NCBI RefSeq assembly: GCF_016745395.1
Contig: NZ_JAERVJ010000001.1
Coordinates: forward strand, 1 to 64,000
Direction: 5' to 3'
DNA length: 64,000 bases
Origin: Methylocystis sp. Sn-Cys
GTDB taxonomy: Bacteria > Pseudomonadota > Alphaproteobacteria > Rhizobiales > Beijerinckiaceae
Positions 1-9,705 of this stretch are shown one piece after another. The notes below the pieces were generated by a model. It made no database searches. It was not told the DNA's origin and was given only the letters and a program-made list of their open reading frames with translations. Position 1 is the stretch's first letter; each line of letters starts with the position of its first letter. A program made the position numbers and the translations under genes.

Positions 1-293
1 ACCGCATCCGCTGCAACCGTTGGCAGCGCCGCCGTCGATGAATGCGTTATACGGACCGGCGCTCTGGGTGTCAACACCTGTTTTTAACCGCGCTCATTGG
101 CCATAAACACGTATGAATATCAGTGTGTTGTCGGCCTATGCCTGCCTCCGAGGAAAAAGGGGCTGTCAAAAAATTTTCACGGAAAATGACGGGCCACAGG
201 AGCCTCGTCATTCCTTATGCGACGGCCGGCCGCCGTCATGCTCCTGCAACGGCGCGCGGGCACATCTGCGGGTGACAATCTAGGCGCCTTCAC
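1..293. other. Left-edge non-coding stretch
   Basis: No complete gene is supported here. Two forward frames are open from the first base and stop at about 87 and 105, so the last codons of a gene that starts outside the window may be present, but the peptides are not recognisable. From about 90 to 180 the DNA is visibly more AT-rich than the genes around it. No good -35/-10 pair and no strong Shine-Dalgarno was found before the ATG at 294. Confidence 0.35.
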
Positions 294-2270
294 ATGACCG
301 AACAGAAACTTGGGGTCTGCTACTATCCCGAACATTGGCCTGTCGCGCGCTGGGCCGAGGACGCCCGGCGCATGCGGGAAATCGGGCTGAGCGTCGTTCG
401 TGTGGGCGAATTCGCCTGGTCGCGGCTGGAGCCGAGCCTTGGGACCTATGATTTCGTCTGGCTCCGGCGGGCGATCGACACGCTGCATGAAGCCGGGCTC
501 GAGGTCGTTCTCGGCACGCCGACCGCGACGCCGCCGAAGTGGCTCGTCGACAGCATGCCGGGCATGCTGGCGCTCGATACGCAGGGTCGCCCGAGGAAAT
601 TCGGCTCGCGCCGGCATTATTGCTTCAGCCACGCGGGCTATGCGCGCGAATGCGAGCGCATCGTGACGCGCCTTGCGCAAGAATTCGGCGCCCATCCCGC
701 CGTCGCGGCCTGGCAGACCGATAATGAATTCGGCTGCCACGATACAGTCGAAAGCTATTCAGAAGCAGCGCTCGCGGGCTTCCGCGACTGGTGCCGGGGA
801 AAATATGAGGCGATCGAGACGCTCAACGAGGCCTGGGGCAATGTCTTCTGGTCGATGGAGCTCGCCTCCTTCGAGGAGATCGAGCTCCCCAATCTCACGG
901 TGACGGAAGCCAATCCTTCTCATCTCCTCGACTTCCAGCGGTTCTCGTCCGATCAGGTTGTCGCCTTCAACAAAAGGCAAGCGGATATCGTCCGCAGATA
1001 TTCGCCGGGGCGGCCGATCCTTCATAACTTCATGGGCGCCTTCACCGCCTTCGATCATTTCGCGCTGTCGCGGGACCTCGACGCCGCCGCCTGGGACAGC
1101 TACCCGCTCGGCTTTCTGGAACGCAGCCCCAATAGCGAGGCTTTCAAGTCGCGCTACATGCGCGTCGGCGACCCTGATTTCCAGGCCTTCCACCACGACC
1201 TCTATCGGGGTTGCGGGCGCGGACGCTGGTGGGTCATGGAGCAACAGCCGGGGCCCGTGAATTGGGCGCCGTGGAATCCGGCCCCCGCGAAAGGGGCGGT
1301 GCGGCTCTGGGCGCATGAGGCCTTTGCCGCGGGGGCGGAAACAGTTTGCTACTTCCGCTGGCGGCAGGCGCCTTTCGCGCAGGAGCAGATGCATGAGGCG
1401 CTGCTATTGCCAAATTCCGAACCGAACGAAGCCTTTCACGAGGCGCAGGATGTGGCGAGAGAGCTTGCCGCGCTCTCCGCACATGTCGGGAGGCGGCGCG
1501 CGGAGGTCGTCGTCGTTTTCGACTACGAGAGCGACTGGGCCTGGAAGATCCAACCGCAGGGTCAGGATTTCTCTTATAGCGAACTTGTCATGCGCTTCTA
1601 TCGCGCATTGCGGCGCGCGGGCGTTTCGATCGACATCGGCCCGCCAACAGCCGATACCGTCGCTGATCGCAAGCTCATTCTGCTGCCGGGGTTATTTACG
1701 GCCGGCGAGTCCCTAGTTGAAGGGCTGTCCAACAGCGCGGCCGTGATCCTCGCCGGGCCGCGCGCCGGCTCCAAAACGGAGCATTTCAACATCCCGGCCG
1801 CCCTGCCGCCCGGCGCCCTTCAGAGCCTGATCGACCTGCGCGTTCGACGCGTCGAAAGCTTGCGGCCGGGCGCGATCATTCCGATGAGCGACGGACATCC
1901 GGGGCATTTCGAACGGTGGCGGGAGTTTCTGGTTCTGGGCGACGAGGCGGCGATCGCCATGGCGTCGCGCGACGGGGAATGCGCCCTCGCGCAATGCGGC
2001 CACCGCTATTATCTCGGCGGTTGGCCGGATGAAACGCTTGCTGACGCCGTCGTCTCCCGCCTCCTGGCGGAAGCGGGCGTCGAGACGTTGAGATTGCCGC
2101 AGGACATCCGGGTTCGGGACAATGGCGGCTTGCGTTATGTTTTCAACTATGGTCCCGAGACGGCGGATATATCTTCACTCGTTGGCGACGCGTGGCTGCT
2201 GCTTGGCGAAACGAAGCTGCCACCCTGCGGCGTTGCCGCTTTTCGTAAGGACTCGTTGACGGAAAAGTAG
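294..2270 (+). CDS. GH42 family beta-galactosidase
   Basis: Cytosolic glycoside hydrolase of 658 residues that would cleave terminal beta-D-galactosides. The N-terminus (GVCYYPEHWP, residues 7-16) and the path of the TIM barrel are typical of GH42. The acid/base glutamate is E145 in DNEFG (143-147) and the nucleophile is E316 in VMEQQPG (314-320). Residues of about 390-600 form the trimerisation-type domain, and the C-terminal tail a small beta domain. Length is normal for the family (about 640-690), and there is no signal peptide. The gene stands alone: no sugar transporter, regulator or other glycosidase lies beside it, so the natural substrate cannot be read from context. It is followed by a palindromic repeat. 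The family call is secure; substrate specificity is inferred from the family. Confidence 0.93.
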   Translation: MTEQKLGVCYYPEHWPVARWAEDARRMREIGLSVVRVGEFAWSRLEPSLGTYDFVWLRRAIDTLHEAGLEVVLGTPTATPPKWLVDSMPGMLALDTQGRPRKFGSRRHYCFSHAGYARECERIVTRLAQEFGAHPAVAAWQTDNEFGCHDTVESYSEAALAGFRDWCRGKYEAIETLNEAWGNVFWSMELASFEEIELPNLTVTEANPSHLLDFQRFSSDQVVAFNKRQADIVRRYSPGRPILHNFMGAFTAFDHFALSRDLDAAAWDSYPLGFLERSPNSEAFKSRYMRVGDPDFQAFHHDLYRGCGRGRWWVMEQQPGPVNWAPWNPAPAKGAVRLWAHEAFAAGAETVCYFRWRQAPFAQEQMHEALLLPNSEPNEAFHEAQDVARELAALSAHVGRRRAEVVVVFDYESDWAWKIQPQGQDFSYSELVMRFYRALRRAGVSIDIGPPTADTVADRKLILLPGLFTAGESLVEGLSNSAAVILAGPRAGSKTEHFNIPAALPPGALQSLIDLRVRRVESLRPGAIIPMSDGHPGHFERWREFLVLGDEAAIAMASRDGECALAQCGHRYYLGGWPDETLADAVVSRLLAEAGVETLRLPQDIRVRDNGGLRYVFNYGPETADISSLVGDAWLLLGETKLPPCGVAAFRKDSLTEK

Positions 2271-2320
2271 GCGTGACCCTTTTTAGGCATCATACGCGAT
2301 CCGCTTGGTTGGTTCGCTAT

Positions 2321-2421
2321 CAATCCCGACGCTCGCGCAGCGAGTGATCGGGAATCCAGAGCAACCACTGCTATTTTGGCTCTGGATTCCCGGTCGGGCT
2401 TTCAGCCCGCCGGGAATGACC
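2321..2421. repeat. Palindromic repeat, family B copy 1
   Basis: An imperfect palindrome of about 100 bp lying between two genes. One arm reads TCCCGACGCTCGC...GATCGGGAATCCAGAGC and the other CTCTGGATTCCCGGTCGGGC...GGGAATGAC. Related copies occur at 40828-40997 (interrupted by a family A element) and at 60301-60345 and 60481-60579. The arms would form a long hairpin in RNA. It has no coding content. Confidence 0.85.
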
Positions 2422-2462
2422 GGACCCCAATGCGAGCTATTTAAACTGAAATCTTAGCCGTC

Positions 2463-2867
2463 ATGAAAAAGAACGCCTTTTGCATCCTTCTCGCCGCCCT
2501 GCTGCACGCATCGGCCGCTTCAGCGGAGTGGCGGCTTATATCGCAGGACGGCTTGTCCAAGATCTATCTCGACCCCGCGTCTCGCCAGAAAACGCCAGAG
2601 GGCGCCGTTTTCGCGCGCGCCCTCACCGATTACGATGCGCAATCTCCCGAGGCGGCGGCTTTCAAGCTTTCACAAAAGGGATTGTCCGAGATCGAGCGCG
2701 TGACGATCGACTGCGCGAAACACGCCTACCGCTCGGAAGGCGGAAGCTGGTTCGACGGGCATATGGCGACAGGCGCCCGCCGCGGCGATTATCCGGCGCA
2801 ATCGACCTGGTCCAAAGTCCCGGCTTACTACCTCGGCCTCTCCAAAAAACTTTGCGAGACGGAGTGA
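2463..2867 (+). CDS. Small exported protein, possibly surface-adhesin E-like
   Basis: A 134-residue protein with a clear Sec signal peptide (MKKNAFCILL, cleavage near ASA-EW at about 20-23). The mature part starts EWRLISQDGLSKIYLDP and has a pattern of short beta strands with two cysteines (one in DCAKHAY near residue 84, one in KLCETE at the C-terminus). The layout of a Trp-led first strand, a Tyr-Leu-Asp strand and a late 'DC' strand resembles the surface-adhesin E-like family of small periplasmic proteins, but this is recognition by pattern only. It is convergent with tamB, whose stop lies 15 bases away. No function can be assigned. Confidence 0.6.
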   Translation: MKKNAFCILLAALLHASAASAEWRLISQDGLSKIYLDPASRQKTPEGAVFARALTDYDAQSPEAAAFKLSQKGLSEIERVTIDCAKHAYRSEGGSWFDGHMATGARRGDYPAQSTWSKVPAYYLGLSKKLCETE

Positions 2868-2882
2868 GGCCCGCGCGTCATC

Positions 2883-5800
2883 TCAATACTCGTGCTCTAT
2901 GCCAATGCCGAGCGAGGTCGCGCCGCTCATGCTGGTCTCGCTTTGCAGGCGCACGCCGCGCGTCACGTCGACGCCCACATTGACCGAGCTTTGCTGCGGG
3001 TTGGCGCCCGTCTTTACGCCGACGTTCACGCCATTGGCGATATAGCGCGACGCGCCCACCGTCGGCCCATTGCCGCCGCCGGCGTCGAGGTCGAGCGAAT
3101 CGACGCCGAGCGCCTTGCGCATTTTCTCGAAAGCGTCGACTCCCGCGCCTGCGCCGGAGAGCTGCGCGAGCGCCGCCGCGAGCTGCACGGCCTGAAAGGG
3201 CGTGAGCGCGCCTGATGCCTTGGCGAAAAGCAGGCGCGAGAGCACTTCGTCCTGCGGCATCTCCGGCGTCGACGAGAAAGCGAAGGAGGGCGACGCCGCC
3301 GGCCCGGTGATGTCGATCTTCGCCGTGATGTCGGAGGCCGTGGTCTCCGCCTCGAAATCGAGCGCCGGCGTCAGCCCGCCGGCGAAAGTGAGCTTGCCGC
3401 GCGTAAGATCGATGCGCTGCGTGAGGAGCTGCATCTTGCCGCGCCGCAGCTCGAAGCCGCCCTGCACATTGGGCTTCTGGATCGTGCCCGAGATTTTCAG
3501 ACCGCCGCCGAACTCGGCGTCGATGCCGCGTCCGCGCACGAAAATCTTATTGGGAGCCGAAAGCGCGAGATCGAGCGCCGCGTCGAACCCGGATTTGTGC
3601 GCAGCCTTTTCCCGCTGCTTCTTTTCGAGCGCCAGCATTTGCGCAGCGAAACCCTTGGCGTCGATGTGCGTCGAGCCCGGCAGCGGCTTCAGATTGGCCG
3701 GCAGACGATCAGGGACGTTGACGTCCATCGAGTCGAGATTGACCTTGCCGGAGATTTTGGGATTGCGGGCGAGCGCGCCGCTGATCGTGAGATCGAGATC
3801 GCCGGTCGAGGAGACGATGTCCGTCGACGCGAGCTGCGCGTTGTTGGCGCCGATGCGGATGGAGCCGGGCATGCCGGCGTCGGGCGCGACCGTCACTTTG
3901 CCTGCAACGGCGATCCGCCCGCCGTTCTTCGTCTGCGCGGTGAGGCCGTCGATTGTGAGCTCCCGGCCGCGGCCTTCGATCTTTCCACTGATCTTCGTGA
4001 GGCTCACGCCGTTGAGCGGATCGTTGAAGGCTGCGTCGGCGATCGTGACCGCGCCGCCGATGATCGGGCTCGCCGCCGGGCCAGTGAGGCGCAGATCGAC
4101 ATTGGCCTTGCCGGTCGCCGTCTGTCCGTTCGCCGCGAGCATCGTATTGGCGAGCGCGGCGTCGAGCGCGCCTTTGACGGCAAGATCGAGCGCGCCCTCG
4201 CCGAGCGGCGCCGAGCCCGTGATCTTCAGCTTGCTCGACGCGCCGAGCCCGACGTCGGCGTCGAGGGTCGTGCGCTTATTGGCGAGGCGGCCATTGGCGG
4301 CGACATCGACGCTGGGCAAGCCGTTGGAACGGAGGTGCGGCGCGCTGACCTTGGCCAGTTTCACGCGCCAGTCGCCCTCCGGCGCGGCTTTCGTTCCGGT
4401 GACGCGCGCCTCGGCGTCGAGCACGCCGTCGAGGCCAAGAGACGGATCGACGATCGAGGCGATCGAGAGCGGCACGGCGCGCGCCTTGGCGGCGATGTCG
4501 AGACGCTCCCCGGCGACGCCGTCTATGTCGAGGCGGCCGGAGCCGAGCGCGAGGGCAAGGCCTTTGAGCGCCACCGCGCCATGCTGCAGGGTGACGACGG
4601 CCGGCTGCGCCAGCGCGATTTTCTTGCCGGCGCGTTGCGCGGAGAATTGCGCAATGTCGAGCCGGGTGGTTTCGCCCGGCGTGAGCGTCGCCCGGCTGGC
4701 GATATTGAAGCCGCGGGCGTCCAAGGTGAGATCGAGCGCCGCCGCGCCATCCGCCGCGGGCCGCGCGAGCAGACGCGCCTTGCCGATCGTCTCCTTGCCA
4801 AAACGCGCGTTATCGATCGAGACATCCCCATCGAGCGCCGGCCGGCGCAGGACGTCACGCGCCGAAAATTTTGCCGCGAGCCTGCCGACCCCGGCGCCTG
4901 CCGCCTCTATGCCCGCGCCCTCAGCATCAATCGACGCGTTCTGCCCGCCGTTGGAAGCCTCCAACGAAATATCGGCGTCGAGGCGTCCACCGAGCTTTCG
5001 CAACGCGAGCGCCGAGAGATCGTCGAGGCTCGGCGCCGCGATGCGCAGGCGCCCGTTCGCGAGCCCGGCGCCGTCTATCGCGAGCGCGCCCTTCGCCGTC
5101 GCGCCGCCAATGGCGAAATCGACATCGTCGAGCGTCCAGCCCGCGTCCGTCCGGGCGAGAGAAAGTCGGCCGCGCGCGGGCTTGCGATCGACGACGCCGT
5201 CGAGCGTCGCGAGCGCCGTGAGACGGCCGAGCACATCATGCGCCTCGCCTTGCAGCGCGAGCCTGGGGATCGGACGGCCGTTGGCGCTGGCGTCTTCGAG
5301 CGTCGCAAGAAGCGTCGCGTCGGGCTTTTCGAGACTTCCCGTCACCGACGCCGCGACATTGGCGCGGCCGGTGAGCGGCAGGCCGGCGTAGCGCAATTCC
5401 GGCAAGTCGATCTTCGCGTCGATCGCCGCTTTTTCTTTCGTCGCCTTGCCATCAATGAGGGCGGAGAGATGCTCGCCCGTGAGGGCAAGCTTGTCGAAAG
5501 CCAATCCGCCGCCGGGAAGCGTCGCGACCTTGCCCGTCAGACGCAGACGCTCCCCCGCAAGCCCGTCCACGGCCGAAACGCCGGAGGCCAGCGACGTCAC
5601 AGCGCCGTCGAGCGCCGCCTCCATCGCGCCGTCGAGCGGCGCCCCGGCAATATCGGCGGAAAGATCGAGGGCGCCGCGCAATTGGCGGCCGGCGAGGCGT
5701 GAGAAAGGAGCGAGATCGGCCGCCGCGAGATTGACCTTGCCAACCGCTTTGCCGTCGACGTCCATCCGGCCGGCGCCGTCGAGCTTGAAAGCCGAAGCCG

Positions 5801-6752
5801 CGAGCGCGAGGCGGTCGAGCGTCTTAGCGCCGTCGTCGGAGATATGCGCCGTTGTTTCGAGCTTCGTGGCGTCGGCGAAAAGCGATGCGAGGTCTTGCGG
5901 CAGGAGATCGGCGAGCCGCGCCGCGAGATCGAGGTCGAAACGGCGCGCAGCGCCCTCGCGCGTGATGCGGGCCGAGCCCTCGGCGCCCGCCTCGCCCGCC
6001 TTGGCGGCGATCTTCGCCACGAAAGCGTCGAGCGGGCCTTCGCCATCTATGGAGGCTTCCACCGGCGGCAGGCCAGGAATTTTGGCGACGCGCGCGATCA
6101 GGCCGTCGCCGGGCTCGGAGGCCGCGAATTTGAGGCGCAGCCTGTCGCCTTGCGCCGCATAAGCCGCGTCGACGCCAATCGACCCCGGCGCATCGAGCCG
6201 TTGCGCCTCCAGCCGCACGCTCGCTGCGGACCCGGTGAGCTCGGCGCCCGCGTGAATTGAGAGCGCGGCGGCGGCGTTCAACACCGGCTCGGCGAGAACG
6301 AGCTTGGCCAGCGCTAGCTCGCCCAGCCGAACGCCGATGGGCAGCTTCGGAGGGAAGGTTCCGCCGTCGCTGTTTTGTTCGGGCTTCTTTTCCGCAGCCG
6401 CAACCGGCGCGCGCAGCACGTCTGCTTCGCCGATGTCGATTTGGTCGACATCGAGCTTCATGCCAAGCAACGCGAGACGCGACCATTTGGCGGCGACGCG
6501 GTCGATCTTCAGCCAGGGACCGTCGCGGTCGGAGATGACGATGTCGCGCACGGACGGCGTGGCGGACAGAACGCCGTCGATTGCGCCAATCTCGATCTTC
6601 ACGTCAGGCGTAGACGCCGCCTCTGAAATCATGCGGGCGAGAGAGCGCCCGCCCGCGGCGCTATTGATCGAATAGACGCCGGCGCCTGCGCCGAGAATCA
6701 CAAAAGCCGCGAGGCCGCCGGCGATCACAAGGCCGCGAGAAGGCTTGCGCAT
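2883..6752 (-). CDS. tamB: Translocation and assembly module subunit TamB
   Basis: Inner-membrane-anchored periplasmic protein of 1289 residues that bridges to TamA in the outer membrane and is thought to move lipids or help insert outer-membrane proteins. The N-terminus MRKPSRGLVIAGG is followed by one membrane segment; the rest is the long, repetitive beta-strand region typical of the AsmA/TamB group, ending in a DUF490-type C-terminus rich in Gly and beta strands. The start chosen is the ATG one base after the tamA stop. A longer frame to 6953 exists but only covers the end of tamA in another frame. Length matches the family (about 1250-1500). Its high Ala/Asp/Gly content leaves very long spurious frames on the opposite strand. 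Confidence 0.93.
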   Translation of the reverse strand: MRKPSRGLVIAGGLAAFVILGAGAGVYSINSAAGGRSLARMISEAASTPDVKIEIGAIDGVLSATPSVRDIVISDRDGPWLKIDRVAAKWSRLALLGMKLDVDQIDIGEADVLRAPVAAAEKKPEQNSDGGTFPPKLPIGVRLGELALAKLVLAEPVLNAAAALSIHAGAELTGSAASVRLEAQRLDAPGSIGVDAAYAAQGDRLRLKFAASEPGDGLIARVAKIPGLPPVEASIDGEGPLDAFVAKIAAKAGEAGAEGSARITREGAARRFDLDLAARLADLLPQDLASLFADATKLETTAHISDDGAKTLDRLALAASAFKLDGAGRMDVDGKAVGKVNLAAADLAPFSRLAGRQLRGALDLSADIAGAPLDGAMEAALDGAVTSLASGVSAVDGLAGERLRLTGKVATLPGGGLAFDKLALTGEHLSALIDGKATKEKAAIDAKIDLPELRYAGLPLTGRANVAASVTGSLEKPDATLLATLEDASANGRPIPRLALQGEAHDVLGRLTALATLDGVVDRKPARGRLSLARTDAGWTLDDVDFAIGGATAKGALAIDGAGLANGRLRIAAPSLDDLSALALRKLGGRLDADISLEASNGGQNASIDAEGAGIEAAGAGVGRLAAKFSARDVLRRPALDGDVSIDNARFGKETIGKARLLARPAADGAAALDLTLDARGFNIASRATLTPGETTRLDIAQFSAQRAGKKIALAQPAVVTLQHGAVALKGLALALGSGRLDIDGVAGERLDIAAKARAVPLSIASIVDPSLGLDGVLDAEARVTGTKAAPEGDWRVKLAKVSAPHLRSNGLPSVDVAANGRLANKRTTLDADVGLGASSKLKITGSAPLGEGALDLAVKGALDAALANTMLAANGQTATGKANVDLRLTGPAASPIIGGAVTIADAAFNDPLNGVSLTKISGKIEGRGRELTIDGLTAQTKNGGRIAVAGKVTVAPDAGMPGSIRIGANNAQLASTDIVSSTGDLDLTISGALARNPKISGKVNLDSMDVNVPDRLPANLKPLPGSTHIDAKGFAAQMLALEKKQREKAAHKSGFDAALDLALSAPNKIFVRGRGIDAEFGGGLKISGTIQKPNVQGGFELRRGKMQLLTQRIDLTRGKLTFAGGLTPALDFEAETTASDITAKIDITGPAASPSFAFSSTPEMPQDEVLSRLLFAKASGALTPFQAVQLAAALAQLSGAGAGVDAFEKMRKALGVDSLDLDAGGGNGPTVGASRYIANGVNVGVKTGANPQQSSVNVGVDVTRGVRLQSETSMSGATSLGIGIEHEY

Positions 6753-6753
6753 A

Positions 6754-8721
6754 TCAGAAGCTTTCTCCGATGCCGAGGAAGATGGCGAGGCGACTGTCCT
6801 CCGGCCTCGGGTTGAGCGGCGTCGCGACATCGAAACGAATCGGACCAATGCCCGTATAGTATCGAAGGCCCACGCCAGCCGCGAAGCGCATCGTCGAACT
6901 GAAATTCGGCACAGAGGAGGAATAGGCGGCGCCGGCGTCGAGGAAGGGGACAATGCCGATTTCCTGCGTCACCTTCAGGCGCGCTTCGGCGGAGGCTTCG
7001 AAAAGGCTCAGGCCGCCGGTCGGAAAGCCGAAGCCATTGTCGGGGCTGATCGAGCGATAGCGATAGCCACGCACGGAGCCGCCGCCGCCGGCGAAGAAAC
7101 GGCGATTGGCCGGGACGTTTGCAATCGACGGGCCGACGATGGAGCCGACGGCGACCCGGCCCGCGAGAATATACCAGGCGTCTTCGTCGAGCGCGTGATA
7201 GGCCGACAATTGCCCCTTCGATTCCAGCATGCCGACGCCGTTGGAAAAAGCCTTCACATAAGGCGCGACGCGGGCCGTGGCGCGTATGCCGCGCGTCGGC
7301 GCGAGCGCATTGTCGGTGCTGTCATAGGCGCCCGAAACGGGGAATCCGAGCAGCGCGTAATTGTGCAGGCCGAAGACGTCGTTGAACTGGCCGCCTTCGA
7401 CTTCGATCCCGGCCTGGATCGACGCCGTGTCGCTGAAACGATGGCGGATCGCGCCGTTGAAATTGCCATAGGACGCCCAGTAGTAAACGGTGCGCTCGCG
7501 CACCGCCGCGGCGTCGAGGAGAAGGTCGTTGCGCGAGCCGAAGAGCGCGGGCTTCAAAAAGCTCGCGCGCGCCGAGCCGACGAGATTGCTCGCCTTCAAC
7601 TCCGGAAAGGAGAGAAAGGCGGACGAATTATTATAATAGGCGAGGCCGCCGTCGAGATCGAAACGCAGACGCTCGCCGCCGCCGAAGAGATTGCGATCGA
7701 CCCAATAGGTGCGCAACGTCGGGCCGTTTATGTTGGAGAACATCGCCGAAGCGCCGATCGCATGGCGCTTGCGCTCGGTCGTCTCGATGAAGAGCGGCAG
7801 ATTGCCGTTCTTGTCGAGATGGGCGCCGTCTTCGATCTTCACGCCGCCGAGCGCCTCGATGCGGGCGATGGATTTGCGCGTGTCGGCGATTTTCCTGGGG
7901 CTATAGGGCTCGCCCTCCTCCAGATAGATGAAGGAGCGGATAACATCGGGATCGACGCCCGGCGCGCCGGAGAGATGCACCTCGCCGATTCCGGCCTTTG
8001 GCCCCAGATCGATCGTGACCGCCACGTCCATCACATGGAGATCATGCAGGATCACCGGACGCGCAGAGACGACCTTGGCGAGCGGATAGGATTTCTCGCG
8101 CAGCGCATCGATCCACTCGGCCTCGCGCGCCCGTAGCGCGGCGGCGCGGGCGGGATCGTCCGGGTCCTGATCGAAGGCCTTGCGCGGGAAAAGCGCCGGA
8201 TCGATCGGCGCATTGACGCGCGCGTCATAGACGACGACATGGCGCAGCTTGAACAGCGGGCCGGGGTCGATCTCGAAGACGACCGGCGCGAGGGAAGCGC
8301 CGCGATGGCGCTCGGCGGCGGCCGCCGCCGCGTCGGCTCCATTGCCCTCCGGCGAGACGGTTACGCCGGCGACGCTCGCGCGCACGGTTGCGTTGAAATA
8401 GCCACTGGCCCAGAGCGCCTCGGTCAGGCGCGGATAATCCGCGATCACCCGACGCGCAAGGCCGACGCCCGCCGCGGGCGACTCCAGGCGCAGCCGCCAG
8501 CTATTCGACGCGTCCTTCAGAGTCTGCTCGAGCTTATCGTCGTCGATCCCCTTGAAGATCACCTCATAGGCGACCGCGCCGGGGGTCGGCTCGGCCTTTT
8601 CCGGCGCGCCGAACAGGCCAAAAAAGTCGAAGGCGCGCGCGGACGACATTTCGCCACACGCGATACTGCAACAGATAAGCGCACTTACGAAAAGCCGCAT
8701 CGGCGTCACGATGAATCTCAC
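6754..8721 (-). CDS. tamA: Outer-membrane translocation subunit TamA (Omp85 family)
   Basis: Outer-membrane beta-barrel protein of 655 residues, partner of TamB. The first roughly 30 residues are a signal peptide ending near ARA-FDFF. POTRA domains fill about residues 45-310, and the C-terminal 16-strand Omp85 barrel follows, including the conserved VRGYRYRS loop motif and a terminal strand ending in Phe (GIGESF). The start is GTG at 8721: AAGGA lies about six bases upstream, and the next in-frame ATG at 8700 would shorten the signal peptide by seven residues. It is the first gene of the two-gene tamA-tamB operon. Confidence 0.93.
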   Translation of the reverse strand: MRFIVTPMRLFVSALICCSIACGEMSSARAFDFFGLFGAPEKAEPTPGAVAYEVIFKGIDDDKLEQTLKDASNSWRLRLESPAAGVGLARRVIADYPRLTEALWASGYFNATVRASVAGVTVSPEGNGADAAAAAAERHRGASLAPVVFEIDPGPLFKLRHVVVYDARVNAPIDPALFPRKAFDQDPDDPARAAALRAREAEWIDALREKSYPLAKVVSARPVILHDLHVMDVAVTIDLGPKAGIGEVHLSGAPGVDPDVIRSFIYLEEGEPYSPRKIADTRKSIARIEALGGVKIEDGAHLDKNGNLPLFIETTERKRHAIGASAMFSNINGPTLRTYWVDRNLFGGGERLRFDLDGGLAYYNNSSAFLSFPELKASNLVGSARASFLKPALFGSRNDLLLDAAAVRERTVYYWASYGNFNGAIRHRFSDTASIQAGIEVEGGQFNDVFGLHNYALLGFPVSGAYDSTDNALAPTRGIRATARVAPYVKAFSNGVGMLESKGQLSAYHALDEDAWYILAGRVAVGSIVGPSIANVPANRRFFAGGGGSVRGYRYRSISPDNGFGFPTGGLSLFEASAEARLKVTQEIGIVPFLDAGAAYSSSVPNFSSTMRFAAGVGLRYYTGIGPIRFDVATPLNPRPEDSRLAIFLGIGESF

Positions 8722-9086
8722 GGATATCCTTGAACTAAACTATAAAATTAAACCGTAACGGCGTCCATTCCATTAAGCTTAGCGAACCCTTCTTGGTTAA
8801 TAACGCGTTGAAATAAAAAGATCCGACCGGCCTTTACGCTGGCGTCGGCCGCCAAAAATCGAATAGCGACGCCGCGTTACTTGCGCGCCTCCTCCAGGAA
8901 GGACAAGGCCGAGCCCCGGAGCCGTTCAAATTGTTGACAATTCGGTAACTGTTTGCGCACAGCCGCTCGTCTATGCCGCCGACCAACGGTCCAGCTTAAC
9001 TTTTATGGCACGAGCCGGCGCTAGGATGGCAGCCACTTGACGGCTGAAGCGCGCTTCCGCCCGACCATTAACTTTTCGAGGCAAAT
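8722..9086. other. Divergent intergenic region, tamA / PilZ
   Basis: These 365 bases separate tamA (leftward) from the PilZ gene (rightward) and should hold both promoters. A TTGACA occurs at 8934-8939 facing right, but no convincing -10 follows at 16-18 bases. The part next to tamA (8730-8830) is AT-rich. No palindromic repeat, RNA gene or additional reading frame could be supported. Confidence 0.4.
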
Positions 9087-9689
9087 ATGGGTATTCAGCA
9101 TCAGCAATTTTCTTATTTCGAAGCGGAGACGCAGCAGCGGCTGCAAATCACTTTCGAAGGCCGCTACATGCTGCTCAAGTCCAACGAGGAGTATCCTTGT
9201 CGGACTATTGAAATCTCATCTCATTCCGCGCGGCTTTGGGCGCCGGTCGCGATTCTGCCCGGGGAGAAGGTCGCGCTTTGCCTCAATGAGCTGGGCCGTT
9301 TCGCGGGCGTTGTCCTGCAGCCGACGCCAAACGGCTTCGACATGCGTTTTCATCTCATGCCGAAAAAACGCGAGAGGCTCGCCCGCCAATTGGAGTGGTA
9401 CGCCAACCGCTCCGCCGCCTATAGCGAGGGGCGTCACGATCGTGTCGTCATTCCTTTCATGGATCTCACGGTTCTACGGCTGACCTGCGGCGAAGAACAA
9501 ATCGTGCGCATCAGGAGCCTGTCGAACTCGGCCGTCGTGCTGGAAGCCGATCGCGCGATCCCGATCGGCGCCGAGGTTGCGGTAGGGAATACGCCGGCGA
9601 AAGTCGTCGGAATTCTCGACGACGGCGTCGCCTGCGAATTTCTCAAGCCTTTCCGTCCAGGGGAGATCGACGAAACGACGCGCCTTTGA
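9087..9689 (+). CDS. PilZ-type protein with two degenerate PilZ-like halves
   Basis: A 200-residue cytosolic protein with two beta-rich halves (about 10-95 and 115-195) joined by a basic helix (MPKKRERLARQLEWYANR, about 92-109). It has the same layout as the protein at 25421-26029, including a 'RL/KLAxQLxWxANR' linker. In the second half, the place where PilZ proteins carry the c-di-GMP motif DxSxxG reads LSNSAVVL, so the binding motif appears lost. It may be a protein partner rather than a c-di-GMP receptor. The start has GAGGCAAAT just upstream. Family membership comes from the paralogue and fold pattern; function is unknown. Confidence 0.65.
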   Translation: MGIQHQQFSYFEAETQQRLQITFEGRYMLLKSNEEYPCRTIEISSHSARLWAPVAILPGEKVALCLNELGRFAGVVLQPTPNGFDMRFHLMPKKRERLARQLEWYANRSAAYSEGRHDRVVIPFMDLTVLRLTCGEEQIVRIRSLSNSAVVLEADRAIPIGAEVAVGNTPAKVVGILDDGVACEFLKPFRPGEIDETTRL

Positions 9690-9705
9690 GGCGCGCCGAC
9701 GGCGT

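Noticed and set aside
3202..5702. Two frames of about 700 codons antisense to tamB
   Set aside because: Ser/Pro/Arg-rich and Arg/Glu-rich products without domains; shadows of the repetitive tamB sequence.
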